Below are positions 34,790-47,317 of a DNA stretch of 64,000 nucleotides, in pieces. A model generated the notes under the pieces. It had not been told where the DNA came from. It saw only the letters and a list, made by a program, of their open reading frames with translations, and made no database searches. This stretch comes from Scedosporium boydii (Eukaryota; Ascomycota; Sordariomycetes; Microascales; Microascaceae), in NCBI GenBank assembly GCA_002221725.1, contig NJFT01000165.1, positions 1 to 64,000 on the forward strand, in the 5' to 3' direction. A program made the translations under genes and the position numbers. Each line of letters opens with the position of its first letter. Position 1 is the first letter of the stretch.

Positions 34790-37700
34790 TATTAACTACT
34801 CCTATTTAGTAAGTGACCCTATCTAGTAATATACTAACTATAAGATAATATATTAACTACTAAGGGAAGTACTACTTTAATAGAGGATATAAAGAAGGCC
34901 TATATAGCTCTTATTAAGGAAAAAGAGTAGCTTGAAGTAGAAAAACAGTAACTTGAGGATAAGCTATCTACTAGTAATAACTATATTAAGTAGCTAGAAG
35001 ATTAGGTTACTTATCTCTAGTATAAGATCTTAGCTTCTGAGCTTTATAATAGGAAGAAGGGAGTGCTTTAAGGATTTTTAATATAGGCCTAAGCCTACCT
35101 CCTATACTATTATCTTGACCTTAATAGGGAAGAAGACTAGGTGCTTGCTATTACTATATTCCTTACTAAGGATGCCTTAGCTTAGTTTAAATCCTAGATA
35201 AAAGACTATTTGGAAAACCTCTTAAGTAGGAACTAAGATAAAGAAACCTAGAAGCTTTTTAGAAAATATAAAGACTTTAAATAAGCTTTAAAGAATACTT
35301 TTAGTAACTTAGATAAAGAATAAGCTAATAAGTAGTAACTTAAAAACTTATATTAGAAAGGAGCTACTTCCTAGTATATTACTAAGTTCTAATAGGTAGT
35401 ATCTTACCTTAATTAAGAAAATAAGCTCCTAATAGTTTAATTCTATACTAGATTTAAAGATAAAGTTAAAGATAAACTATATAAGATAGATTAACTAGGA
35501 GATTTATCTAAGTATATTACTATAGTAGTATATATTGATAATTAATAATATAAATAATATATAGAAAAATGAAGATAAGAACAATCTTATATTAAGAAAA
35601 AACCTACTTATAAGATTACTATATAGAGAACCTATATAGGACCTATAGAACTTAGTACTAGTATTATAAAATAAGCTACCTTTAAGAAACTTAAAGAGAA
35701 GGTAGGGAAATATTATAAATGTAGATACTATAGCTATTATATAAGGGAATGTTAAATGAAGTATAGGTTTAAGTTAGGATATAAGAGACTAGATAAGAAG
35801 AAATCTAGATTTAAGCTTATACTAGAGGGAAAAACCTAATAACTAGGAACTAGTACTATCGATTATAAATCCCTATTATAGACTATATACTACGATGATA
35901 GCTGCACTACTTACTAAAGTAATAAGGATAGGGCTAGCTACTATTTAAAGAAACTATAAATATTTAAAATAATAAAGTAAGAAGAAATTACTAAGATCTT
36001 AGGAATTATAGAATAGATCTAAGAGACTAAAGAAGAACTCCTAAAGAAATTTAATACCTTTACTAGTAAGGACTTATTATATAAAAAGTATTATAATAAG
36101 GCCTATAAATAATACTACTAAATACCTAGATTATTATAGTAGTTTATATATTAATAGAACCTAGAAAATTAGGACTAGGAATAATAAGTAATCTAGACTA
36201 CTTAGGAATAAGAGGAATAGTTTAAAAACCTCTTAATTAGCTATTATACTATACTTGAAGAAGAAGAAGAAAGATAAGCATTTAGGGAAATTATTAAGAA
36301 TCTAGAGAAGGAAGTTACCTAGTAGATCTCTAGGATTATAAGGAAAGACCTTGATTATAAACAACTAGAATATAAAGCAGCCTAGTACTTTAAGGATTTA
36401 TAAAGCTTAACTAAATAATAGAAATATTATATAGAAGCCTTAAAGTAGAAAAGCTATTTATACTTATAGAATAAAGAAGAGTAAAAAGATTAGGAAGTAT
36501 ATAAGGTATAAAGGAAGGCTAAGGAAACTAATATAAAGAAAAAGGTACTAATAAAGGACTTAGATACTCTTTTTAGTATATAAGACCCTAATAATAAAAT
36601 ATAGGAAGAATGAAAGTAGTCTATAAAGGAATAATAAGTAAATTAGAGGAAAGTAGTAAAGGGAGAAGTTTCTTTTATCTAGTATAGAGGTACTAGTAGA
36701 AGCTAAATACTTTATAAAAGATTAAACTAATATTATAATAGAAAACTAGATAATATTATATTAGACCTTATTAACCTTTAGAAATAAGTTAATGATCTCT
36801 ATTATACTATTCTTAGTAAAGCTGACTTTAATATAAGAGTTAATAATATAGAAGAAGAAGGCCTCTAAAATAATAAAAAATGATAGAAGGAGATCTAAAA
36901 ACTCTAGTAATAAGTCTAGGAACTAAAAGAGAAAAAGAGATAGAAAGAAACTTAAGAAACTAAAATAACTATAGAAAAGTTTATAGAAGAACTAGAGAAG
37001 TAAGTATACCTCCTTAAAGCCTAAATAGACTTTATAGAACTAGAAAATCTCTACGAAGAACTTTAGGAAGGAGTAAATAAGTAACTTAAGCTTACTTAAA
37101 GCCTAGTTAATAACTTATAAGAAATAGTAGAATTAAATAAATAGTAATAGAAATAATAATAAGAAATTAAGAGGCTCTAATAGTAAATAGCTAGTCTATA
37201 AAGGCTATAGTATAGAAGTTTAATATTAGTTATAGAAGAAGTTATATAGATAATAGAACCTAGACCTAATTAGGAACTAAGAGAAATAAATATTATAAAA
37301 AGATAGTAGATCTATTACCTAAAAGTACCTATTACCCTAGCTAGATAAAAGTTCCTAGCTCTAGTAGATAGTAGGGTATAAGGGAACTTTATTTCCTTAA
37401 TAATTATCAACTAACTAAAACTACTATAGGTAGAAAAGTACTAGCTATATACCCTAAATATATATAATAGAATACTAGTAGATTATAAAGGTAGAGTAGT
37501 TAGTATAGAAACTATATACCTCTATATCTATATTATAGGAAAAGTTAACTATATTTCTTTTAATATTACTAGAATCGCTAGATACCCTATTATACTAGGG
37601 ACCCTATAGCTATAAACAAGAAACTTATAGATCAATTAGGTAACTAATTAGTTTACTTAGAATAGAACTAAGTAAGGCCTAGGAAATAACTTAGCTATAG

Positions 37701-40700
37701 AGTAGTATTAACTAGAAGAGTTACCTTTAAGTAAGCTAAGAGCTTTTAAAATAATAATCTACTTTAAAGTACTTACTATAAAAGATTTAAATTATCTACT
37801 AAAAGGAAGAAAATATAAATAAATATATATAATAAGAGCTATAATAGCCTTTAAAGCTATACTACTAGTAGAGGAAATACTATAGTATATACCTAAGAAA
37901 TATTAGAAGTATAGTAAAGTATTTACTAAAAAACTAGATACTAGATTACTAGAATATAGCTAGTAGGACTATAAGATATTATTAAAAAAAGGTACTTAGC
38001 TAAAATTTATATTTATCTATAATCTTAATAAAGTATAGTAATAAGTACTAAGGGACTATATAGTAAAGATATTAAAAAAGAAATATATTAGGCCCTTGAT
38101 ATTACTAGTAGGATACCTAATCCTTTAAGTACTAAAGAAAAATAGTAAACTATAAATATATATAGACTATTAATAACTTAATAAAATTACTATTAAAAAC
38201 TAATATCTATTATTACTGATCTTAAAATTATAGGATATACTCTAGGAAGCATAATAGTTTATAACTCTAAACTTAAGAAAAGTATATAACTTAATCTATA
38301 TTAAAGAAGGTAATAAATAGAAGACTACCTTTAGGATATACTTTAAGTACTTTAAGTACTTAGTTATATCTTTTAAGCTAATAAATACTTCTATAAGTTT
38401 TTAAACGATAATTAACTACATTTTATAAAAATACTTAGACTACTTTATAGTAATATACCTTAATAATATCTTTATCTTCTTAAAAACACTAGAGAAATAT
38501 AAGGAATATATATATAAAGTCCTATAAAAGTTATAAAAAGTAAAGCTACTAGTAGAGCTAGCTAAATATAAATTCTATAAGTAATAAGTAGACTTTCTTA
38601 AATATATAATTCAACCTAGGAAGATCTAAATATGAAAATTAAAAGTTAAAGCTATCTTAAAGTAGCTAATATTAACTAATATTATAGAAGTAAGAAGATT
38701 CCTTAGATTCCTTAACTTCTATAAGAAGTTCTTAGGAGGCCATAGTACTTATATATAAGCCCTTATAGAACTTACTAAAAATAAACTATTTTAATAGAAA
38801 CTAGAGGAATAGAAAGTATTCTAGAAAGCTAAATAATTAGTATATAAATAACTTATACTCTACTAAGTAGACTTATTAAAACTATTTAAAATAGAAATAG
38901 ATATATTAGACTATAGTCTAAATATATAGCTAGGATAATGAGATAAAAATAGCAAAATCTACTTAATAGTATTTATATTAAAGAAACTTAATAGACCTAA
39001 GTTATACTACACTATCCTAGATAAAGAACTAATAGCTATTATTAAAGCATTTAAAAAATAGAGACACTACCTTACTAGAGCTAAGCATCTAATTACAGTA
39101 TACTCTAACTATAAGAACCTTATAAGGTTTACTATAATAAAGGAACTTAATTAATAATAAGTATAATAAGTAGAAGAACTAGCTAAATATAATTTTAGAA
39201 TTATATATATTAAAGGAAAAGAAAATAGGAGAGCTAATACCCTTAGTTGAAGACTAAACTATTTTTAGAAAGTACTAAAAGAAACTAATACCCTTCTTTA
39301 CTATAATAAAGAAGGAAACCTATAGTAGTTAGCTATAAGATATTAAATATAATAGGTTAACCTAATTATAAAGGAAATTAAAAATTATTATATAGATTTT
39401 AAACTATAAGACTAAATATAGACTTAGGAGTAAATATAGATAATAGTACCTTTAAACCTAGTAGAGAAATTTATCTAAGTAATCTATAAAGTACTATATA
39501 ATAAGTACTTAGAAATTATAAAAACTATAGAAAAAGTATTAAAGGAATACTCTATTCTATACTTTAAGAAAGTAATTACTAAGGTAATAGTTAAATGTCC
39601 TTAGTATAGGAAAAATAAAAATCAATCTTATAAGCTATATAGACAACTATAGCCTATACTAGTATTAAAAGTACTATAGTAGAAAATTATTATCAACTTT
39701 ATTATTAAATTACTTAAGTTAAAGGACTTAATTATAGAAGTTAGATATAATAGTATTATAATAATAATTAATAGACTAATAAAGTATATTTACTTTATAT
39801 TCTATAATAAATCTATAAAAGTATTATAATTTATAAAACTATTTTTATAAACTATAATAGTAAACTATAACCTACTAGAAGAAGTTAACTTAGATAGAGG
39901 TAAAGTATTTATCTCTTACTTCTAGTAAAGCCTATTAGATAAAATAGGAATTAACTATAAACTATCTACTACTTATTATCTAAAAATATAAAGGTAGATA
40001 GAATAAATAAACTAAATACTTAAGATATATCTATAGTATTATATTAACTAGGAATAAGATAACTAGGTATTACTACTACCCCTAGCTTAGAAAGCCTATA
40101 ATATTAATATATTAAAAAGCCTTAAGATATTACTATTTTATATAAATTATAATATTAAACCTAGGACAGAATTTAAGTTTATAAATATAAAAATATAAGT
40201 AGAATAAGTAATCTTTATAGTAAATAAGATAAAGGAATTATATAAGTAGTTAAAAGAAGAACTATAGTTTATCTAGTAAAAGATAAAGTACTATACTAAT
40301 AATAAGTAGCTTAAGAAACTAACTCTTAAGAGGGGAAGTAAAATCTAGTTACTATAAAAGAAACTAGGAACTAGGGACCCCTAAATTAAAATAACAAAAC
40401 TAAGTAATAAACTTAACTACTAAAAACTAGGACCCTTCCTAGTTAAAAAGAAAGTTTTAGAAGTTAACTATAAGTTAGAACTACTAGAAGATATAGATAA
40501 CTATTTAGTATTTTATATAGTATTACTTAAACTAGCCTATAAAAGTATACTATTAAAAAAGCTAGTCTAACTTAAAGCTAAAAAATAAGGAATCTTTAAA
40601 ATAGAAAAGATTACTAACTTATAAAATAATAAAGGAACTATTAAGTATTTAGTTAAATAGAAAAACTATAAAGAAAGTAATAATACCTAGAAACCTATTA

Positions 40701-40789
40701 AATATTTAATAGAGAGCCTACAACTCTTTACAAACTACTACTAGAGGAACCTAATAAAACTAAGGGATCTAGTAATATAAAATCTATTA

Positions 40790-41231
40790 GTAAGCTCTAG
40801 TTAATCTCTAAACTAAAGATAGAGGTAGTAGTACTCTCTATAGCATCCTCCTCTACTACCTACTCTATCCCTAGCCTAATAATCTCTAATACCCTTTTCT
40901 TATAAAGCTCCTTCTCCTTTTTAAGATAACTAGCCTAGGATATAGCTATATTAAGAGTAGTAAGATAATGAGCTACCTTAGCCTCTACCTCTCGCTCCTC
41001 ATAGTCAAGACAGGATTACTCCTATTCCAGGTAGTTAACTAAGTATAAGGTTAGGAATATAAAACCTACTAGGAGAAAAAAGAAATAAAACTTATAAGCT
41101 AAATTAGTTATATTACTAGTATTATAATTAGGATATTTAAAGTAAATATAATTATTATAATAAGACTATCTCTTATAAATTATATAGTCCTAGAGAACCT
41201 TTATATTAAAATAAGAAGTATACTTAGGCAT
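40790..41231 (-). pseudogene. Possible antisense accessory reading frame between chromodomain and 3' LTR
   Basis: On the minus strand from ATG 41231, a frame of about 145 codons is interrupted almost only by TAG, the stop that RIP makes from CAG or TGG. It has one strongly hydrophobic stretch (YKFYFFFLLVGFIFLTLYLV) followed by an acidic, Lys/Glu-rich tail that could form a coiled coil. The stretch lies in the roughly 750 bp between the chromodomain and the 3' LTR, where standard chromoviruses have no gene. No family is recognised. AT-rich DNA yields hydrophobic frames by chance, so this is tentative. Confidence 0.3.
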
Positions 41232-41451
41232 CTTAAAAAGATACTATCTAGTAAGAAGGTTATTAATAGCCTAGGTAAAATAGTTGCAGTTTACCTAAAA
41301 AGACCTAGACCGCAATTTAGTAATATAGTTAAATATAATAGAATAGGGGAGGAGTATAAAATAGGAAGAGAAATACTTACCTAAAGAGAGAAGTTAAAAG
41401 AATTAAACTAATAGGTCTTTAGGGACAAAGACCAAAGGAGAGGAGAAATCG

Positions 41452-41876
41452 TATTACGACCAGGCTGCGACATGGGCTGCAGGGAAGGCAGTAAAGAATA
41501 GTAATAGTAACAAAGGCATATAACTACAGGAAGAATAATTAGTTAATTAAGGATTAACTAACTAATGATTAATTAAAAGGAGTCTAACTAACTAGCTAGT
41601 TGAGGACTAGCTAATTAACTAGCCTACTAGTACTAAAGATAGATAGAAGAAGTATCTATATAAAGCTATAATATCTTCTACTAGTTTAGTTATCTTCTAG
41701 ACTCTTTAGTAGTTAATATAAGTAATATCTATATTCTATACTTATATATATACTCTTAGTACCTATTATTATAAATATTACTTAACTATTTTACTTATCC
41801 CTAAACAGGCCCCTACTGCCCTAGTACTTTCCTATTTTATTAATTAGCTAAAACCTAAAGTGTTAGGATTGTAATA
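41452..41876 (+). repeat. 3' LTR of the chromovirus
   Basis: Same length as the 5' LTR and aligns to it end to end without visible gaps. The differences seen are almost all transitions. It starts TATTACGACC (TG changed to TA) and ends GGATTGTAATA. Confidence 0.9.
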
Positions 41877-43924
41877 TAAAGGCTTTTTATTAACTAAAAT
41901 AAGTTTTTATAGAAGCTCTAATATTATAATATTAAAATATTAATTAAGAAACTTAAATAAAAACTAATATTTCTATTTATATAATCTCTAATATTTTTTC
42001 TTAATTATTTAATAGTTAATAGTATCTTATTACCTTTTAGTCCTATAAGCTTATAGAGACTAAGAGAAAATAGGCTATTAGCTAATAAAAACTTTTAGTA
42101 ATTATTAAAAGTTTAAAAAACTAGTATTATTACTTTAAAGAAATATTTCTATTTAAAGTTTTTATAAATTATTAAATATTATATAATATAGTAAATACTT
42201 TAGTAAAAGATCTTTAAGGAACGCTATTATAATAAATAATAGACCTTATTACTTTTAACTTTAAAATAGAATATTATCTTAAAAAATAAACTCTATAAAC
42301 TTATTATTAAGAAAACTTAATTATATAGGAGAAGAACTAGATTACTAAGGAGTTATTAAAGAATTAGTAGAAAAGCTTTAGTTATTATTAGATAGTAGAA
42401 AGCTAAATTAAATAAATTATTTAAACTTAATTTTAATTTTTAAAAGAAAGAGGTAAAATCTAATTAAGTAAGAGAAGAAAAATTATCTAAAGTAAGTTAA
42501 ATATTAATAATCTTAGCTTAAAGTATATTTTACTAAAAAGTAGAAGGAGACTAGCTATAGTAGGTCTTAGAAAAAGCCTATTTTAGTTATAATAAGATTT
42601 ATAGAATATAAAAAGACTAAATAGACTTTAATTTTTAATAAAATCAGGTATTAGAAATATAAAGAGCTTCCTATAAAAAGAATACTAAGTAAAAAAGAAT
42701 TATAATTTCTTATTTATTAAACCTATATTATTAGAAGCTTTAGTATAGAGATAAGTTACTTTATAATATAAGGCTAGAAAAATTATAAAACTAAAATATA
42801 CTTTAGTAAGTAACCTAACTAAGGAGTTTAGTTTAAAAATTAAAGGTTTATAAGAGGTAAATTTATATTATAAGAAAGTTATAAATTAGATTTAAAGTAT
42901 ATTTAAAGATAATATTTTTTTCTATAAAAATAGTAGTCTATTATTTTATAAGAGCTAGCTTATTATTTTAAATTAGGGGGCTCTAAGAGTAAAACTATTA
43001 GAAAGGTATTATAATAACTTTTATATAAGTTATATAAAGATCTTTAAAACTTTAGAACTCCTAAAATAGAAGTTTTATTAAGAAAACTTAGAAATAGATA
43101 TTTACTTTTATATAAAAATATATTTAGAATATTAAGAAGTATAATACCTAAAGTATAAGCCTTATAGCTTACTTAAGTTACTTTTTTTATTAAAATATCT
43201 ATTTTAAGAAATTAGTTTAGATTTTATTATAAAGCTATTAAAAAGTTAAACTTTAAATAGAGAGATAGTAAATATAATTCTTATTATTATAGATAGATAT
43301 ATAAAGGTTACTTAGTTTATTACTATTAAGAAGTCTTTATAAGTGCTAGATCTAGCTTATATCTTCTATAAAGAAGTTAAATACTATTTTAAAATACCTA
43401 CTAATATTATTAGTACTTATAATATCTTTTTTATAAATAAGTTCTAAGTAGAATTTTATAAGATAAGAGAGACTACTTAGAGACTATCTACAGCTTAGTA
43501 TTTATAAATAGATAGCTAAATAGAGAAGATAAACTAGACTTTAGTTAAATATTTAAAGATAATATATATAAATAAATCTATCTACTAGGTTAAAGTACTT
43601 TCTAAAGTAGAATTTATTAGTAATAATTCCTTAAATTAGACTATTAAAATATCTCTTTTTAAAGTATTATATAGACACTATTTATAATATATTTAGTTAA
43701 TAATCTAACTAGAATAGATATAAATTAAGAAAGTAAAAGAGAAAATTAAATACTTTTAAAAGATATAAAGATAAATAATAACCTAATAGGAGATTACTAT
43801 AAAAAATTAATAATAATACTATAATAAATATTAAATAGATATTAAATTTAAACTTAAATAATATATTATACTATTAATATAAAATCTTCTCTTTAAGGTA
43901 GTAGAAAAAAAACTTATATTAATA

Positions 43925-44014
43925 TATATTTATATACTAATCTTTAAAAAGATAAATAAAAATATATATTATATTTATATACTAATCTTTAAAAAGATAA
44001 ATAAAAATATATAC
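43925..44014 (+). repeat. Tandem duplication, 45 bp unit, two copies
   Basis: ACTAATCTTTAAAAAGATAA begins at 43936 and again at 43981 with matching flanks, a 45 bp period. It lies in the integrase region of the older chromovirus, just before its chromodomain. Confidence 0.8.
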
Positions 44015-44249
44015 TATATTTATCTACTAGAGAAGTATTAAAGATTATATAATATATTTTATATATCTCTCTTAAAGCTTTAGAAGAACAGAGGAGTTAT
44101 AAATTTAACTTACAAGTTACTAGACTTAGAAGATAACCTAGAAGAATAAAAAGTTAAAAAAGTTATAGATTATAGAAATAAAAGTAATAACTATTTCTAT
44201 TTAATAAAATAGATAAAGTTCCTAGTAGAACAAAGTAGTTAAAAACTTA

Positions 44250-46261
44250 TAGATAAGCTAGAGAATACTTATTAGGCTATTATTAAATATAAAAAAAGGT
44301 AAAGGCTATAGTATATAAAACTAAGTAATATATAAAATTTTAATTAAGCTTAACTAGAATATATACTACTTAAATTTCAGATATTTTATTTATAAACTTA
44401 TATAAATACTAAAAATACTAGACTCTAATAGGATTTTTACTAGGCTTAGATAAAAATACCCTATATTTTATATTTCTATATAGAAAAGAAACCTTAATAC
44501 TTATCCTAATATACTTAAACTTACCCTATATACTTCTAGATTATATTAACTAGTTATTAAAATAACCTACTATATTTACTTCTTCTTTAAATTAAACTTA
44601 TTACTTAATAGATACTTATTCTTCTTACCTAAATAACTCCCAGTATAGAGAAGGCTTAAAGTTAAAGTAGAATATAAAAGCCTAGTATAAGAAGATAAGC
44701 TACTAGAATAATAATACTTTAAAAGTAAAGTAGAATGAAAACTTAAAGTAAGTTATTTAAAAGTAGCTTTAATACTAAAGCTTAGAAGAATAACTAAAGT
44801 TAATAAGATAATAGAAGAGTTTATAGAAAAATCTATAATTATAGAAGTTAAAGATATAGTTAAAAGCTTAGATAGTATAAGGCTAGAAATAGGTAGCTAT
44901 ATAGCTAGAGGAATAATAGTAGATTATTTAGTAGGTTACTAGATACTTAAGAAATTAATAGCTTACTTTTTATTTAAAGAGCTAACGATAGGTAGTAAAA
45001 TATATAGAGAAGTAATAGCTTTATTATCTTTATCTTTTAAGAAGATAAACTTACTTATATTATTTTTAAGAGGGGTTAGCTAGATAGAGAGAGAAGGGAG
45101 AGTAACTTTAATATAAGAGAAAGGAGTTAGTTTAACTTCCTTAACTTCTTTAACTTCTTTAATAATAAATTCTCTATTTTTATTATAAAGTCTTAATTAC
45201 TATTATTAGATAAATTCTTAGATAATACCTTAGTTTTCTACTTTTATAATAAATTACTTAATAATATATACTAATACTTTACTAATAGGAAGATAGAAAA
45301 ATAAAATTTTTATAATAGTAAGCTATATTAAAGATATATTAATATAGTTTAAAAGAGTATATTTAATAAAAGTAGAAACTTATTTACCTTTATAATAGTA
45401 AAAACTATTAGTAGGTATAGCTTTAATTTCTTTATTTTATATAAAAATATAGTTTTAAAATAGATTAGAAAACTTATAGAAGAAATATTCTTAGTAATTA
45501 AAAATCTTTTATATTATAGCTTTATTTATAAAGATAAGAAGATAACTATCTCTATCCTAAATAATAAAATACTGATATTTAAATTAGTATAAGATCTTCT
45601 TCTAGTCTCTAAAAAACTAGGTATCTTTAATTAACTAAAGATAGATATAATAATTATTATTATCTAAGAGAGGGACTTAGAAAAGTTTAAATATTAAAAG
45701 TTTAATTAGAGATAAAAGAAAGTTTTTAAACTTATTATAAAAAAAATACTTACTATAGTAAATAAGTAATAAGAAAACTAAGCTTTAAGAAAAGCCTAGT
45801 TACTAATAGTTTTAGTATTCTAAGTTAATAAAATAATTAACTTAAAAATATTATAACTTATTATTTTAATAAATATATACTTTATAAGATAATATTAGCT
45901 TAGAGGGTTATTAAAGAGCTTTAAGATAAACTTACTTAGAAAATTATATATATAATATATAATAGCTTAGAAGAAACTATAATATAGAAAAGAAATCTAA
46001 GAAATAACTAATTATTAAAGGGAATCTAATTAAAGAAGATTATAAAAAAGAATTTATAATAATATAGCCTTTATATATAATCTAATAATATATATAAAAA
46101 CCCTTATTATTAAAGTAGATATAGATAATATAAAAATCTATATAGAAAAGAGTAATATAGTAAATATAAAATTCTAACTTAAGACTAAGTAGCTAAGTAA
46201 GCTCCTATTAAAAGAAATTAAAAATATTATCTTATAAGATAATAATTATATATAATATTTC
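44250..46261. repeat. AT-rich remnants, class unclear
   Basis: Continues past the older chromovirus. Short stretches on the plus strand (for example around 45540-45620 and 45880-45930) faintly resemble the pre-integrase region of Ty1/copia polyproteins, but the match is too weak to call. Confidence 0.35.
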
Positions 46262-46980
46262 TATTATAATCTTAGCACTTAGGGTTCTAGCTAATTAATA
46301 GAATAAAGTAATATTAAGATAGTAAGTATCTATTTAGAAATAAGTAAGATAGTTAAATAGTATTTACAATAATATAATAAGAAGTATATATTTAAGTATA
46401 GAGGGTAGTTATTACTTAAATTAACTACTAGAGAGTCTTAAAAGATAAACTAGATATATAATAGAACCTATAGTTTATATAGCTATTTTCCTTTTCAAGC
46501 TCTTTAAGGTAATCAGGGTTGTCTATCTAGTAATCAGAAGTAATTACTAGATAATTATAGTAATCATAACTATAATTATTATCAATTATTAATCTTCTTC
46601 TCTAATTACTTCCCTGGGCGCTAGGTATATATTACTAGCTACCTACACTTTTCATTCTACTATACATTACTACTTCTAGGCCTACATAAAGGTCAGCCTA
46701 TAATATAATACTTCCTCTCCTTTAGTCTTTATCCCTAAAGACCTATAAATAGACTATCTTACCTATAAGTCCTAACTCTATATATTCTAATTCTTCTTTC
46801 CCTAGCCCTTCAATATTTTCTAACTATATTAGGCTCTAATAAGAACCTATCTTCTTCCTATCTTTATACTTTATAACTTACTAATACTATTAATAAGATC
46901 AGTTTTATTATAATATCTTACTCTTTTTATAACTAGTAGTCTTTAATTTATAAAATAGTAGAGAGTATACCTACTTATAC
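46262..46980 (-). mobile_element. Truncated chromovirus end: 3' LTR plus about 275 bp of internal sequence, minus strand
   Basis: 46262-46705 aligns to the solo LTR at 58831-59273 and is its mutated copy in the same orientation (start TATTATAATCTTAGCAC, end CCTATAATA). The next bases (46712-46750, CTCTCCTTTAGTCTTTATCC and on) match the reverse complement of the internal sequence just before the 3' LTR of the full-length element (41415-41450). So this is the 3' end of a second copy, cut off where normal sequence begins at about 46980. No target-site duplication was found, as expected for a broken copy. Confidence 0.75.
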
Positions 46981-47317
46981 ATTCCCCAGATAGCCCGTGG
47001 GTTTCATCTACTATCCCACTGCCATGAAGGGGACCGTTATTTCAAGTTGGCTTTTGATTATCCGTAGGATATCGTTGCAAATTTCGCCAGCTCTTCTGCT
47101 AATCACCGCAAACAGATGCCCGTCAGATCCACTACGCCAAGACACAATCACTCGTCACTTTCTATGATGAGTATAGCGTTCCCCCGCCTCTGCGGTTATC
47201 GGGATGATGCCAAGATGGCCTCGGCCATTATGGGAAGCATGCGGAGCATATATCTCCAGCCGTCCCACTCTGGATCCGAAGGGAGGGACGCTGGGGAAGG
47301 ACAGCCACGTTGCCAGC
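46981..47317. other. Promoter region at the edge of the AT-rich block
   Basis: 337 bp of normal composition. No element recognised. Confidence 0.4.

Larger units (their letters stand above)
34365..41876 (+). mobile_element. Full-length Ty3/gypsy chromovirus, 7.5 kb, RIP-degraded
   Basis: It is bounded by 425 bp LTRs (34365-34789 and 41452-41876) and flanked by TAAAG at 34360-34364 and 41877-41881, a 5 bp target-site duplication. The internal order, read through stops, is: a gag-like region with an N-terminal coiled coil (34830-35560) and a Cys-rich knuckle remnant near 35715-35755, a protease active site (D-S-R where the family has D-S-G, near 37360), reverse transcriptase (YLNN at 38456-38467), RNase H (about 38960-39200), an integrase zinc site and core (39560-39800), and a chromodomain (about 40640-40705). 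Gag-PR-RT-RH-IN-chromodomain is the chromovirus layout. TAG interrupts every domain. It lies inside the RNase H region of an older chromovirus. Confidence 0.93.
31861..44250 (+). mobile_element. Older Ty3/gypsy chromovirus, RIP-degraded and split by a younger element
   Basis: The left part ends at 34364 and the right part resumes at 41877. Reading through stops, the left part shows reverse transcriptase (a KNQYPLP-like block near 33720, then YLNN at 33984-33995 where the family has YLDD) and the start of RNase H. The right part continues RNase H, then an integrase core (near 43255-43330) and a chromodomain (about 44130-44240, with the VIDYRNK...YLIK pattern). The frame E-A-I-K-A-F runs across the junction once the insert and one duplicated TAAAG are set aside, which shows the two parts were one gene. 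The gag region and both ends of this element were not located. Nothing in it can be translated now. Confidence 0.8.
28500..46980. repeat. AT-rich RIP-affected repeat block (about 18.5 kb)
   Basis: Composition changes sharply at both ends (near 28500 and 46980). Inside, nearly every former Gln, Trp and Arg codon reads as TAG, TAA or AGA, and TA-rich words dominate. No open frame above 60 codons survives outside the GC islands. Where two copies of one repeat can be compared (the LTRs at 34365 and 41452), almost all the differences I can see are C-to-T or G-to-A transitions, the mark of repeat-induced point mutation. It contains two nested chromoviruses, solo LTRs and unassigned remnants. Such blocks are normally heterochromatic. 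Confidence 0.93.

Noticed and set aside
28500..46980. CRISPR-like or satellite array in the AT-rich block
   Set aside because: Apart from one 45 bp tandem pair there is no regular spacing; similarity is explained by LTR elements and RIP composition.
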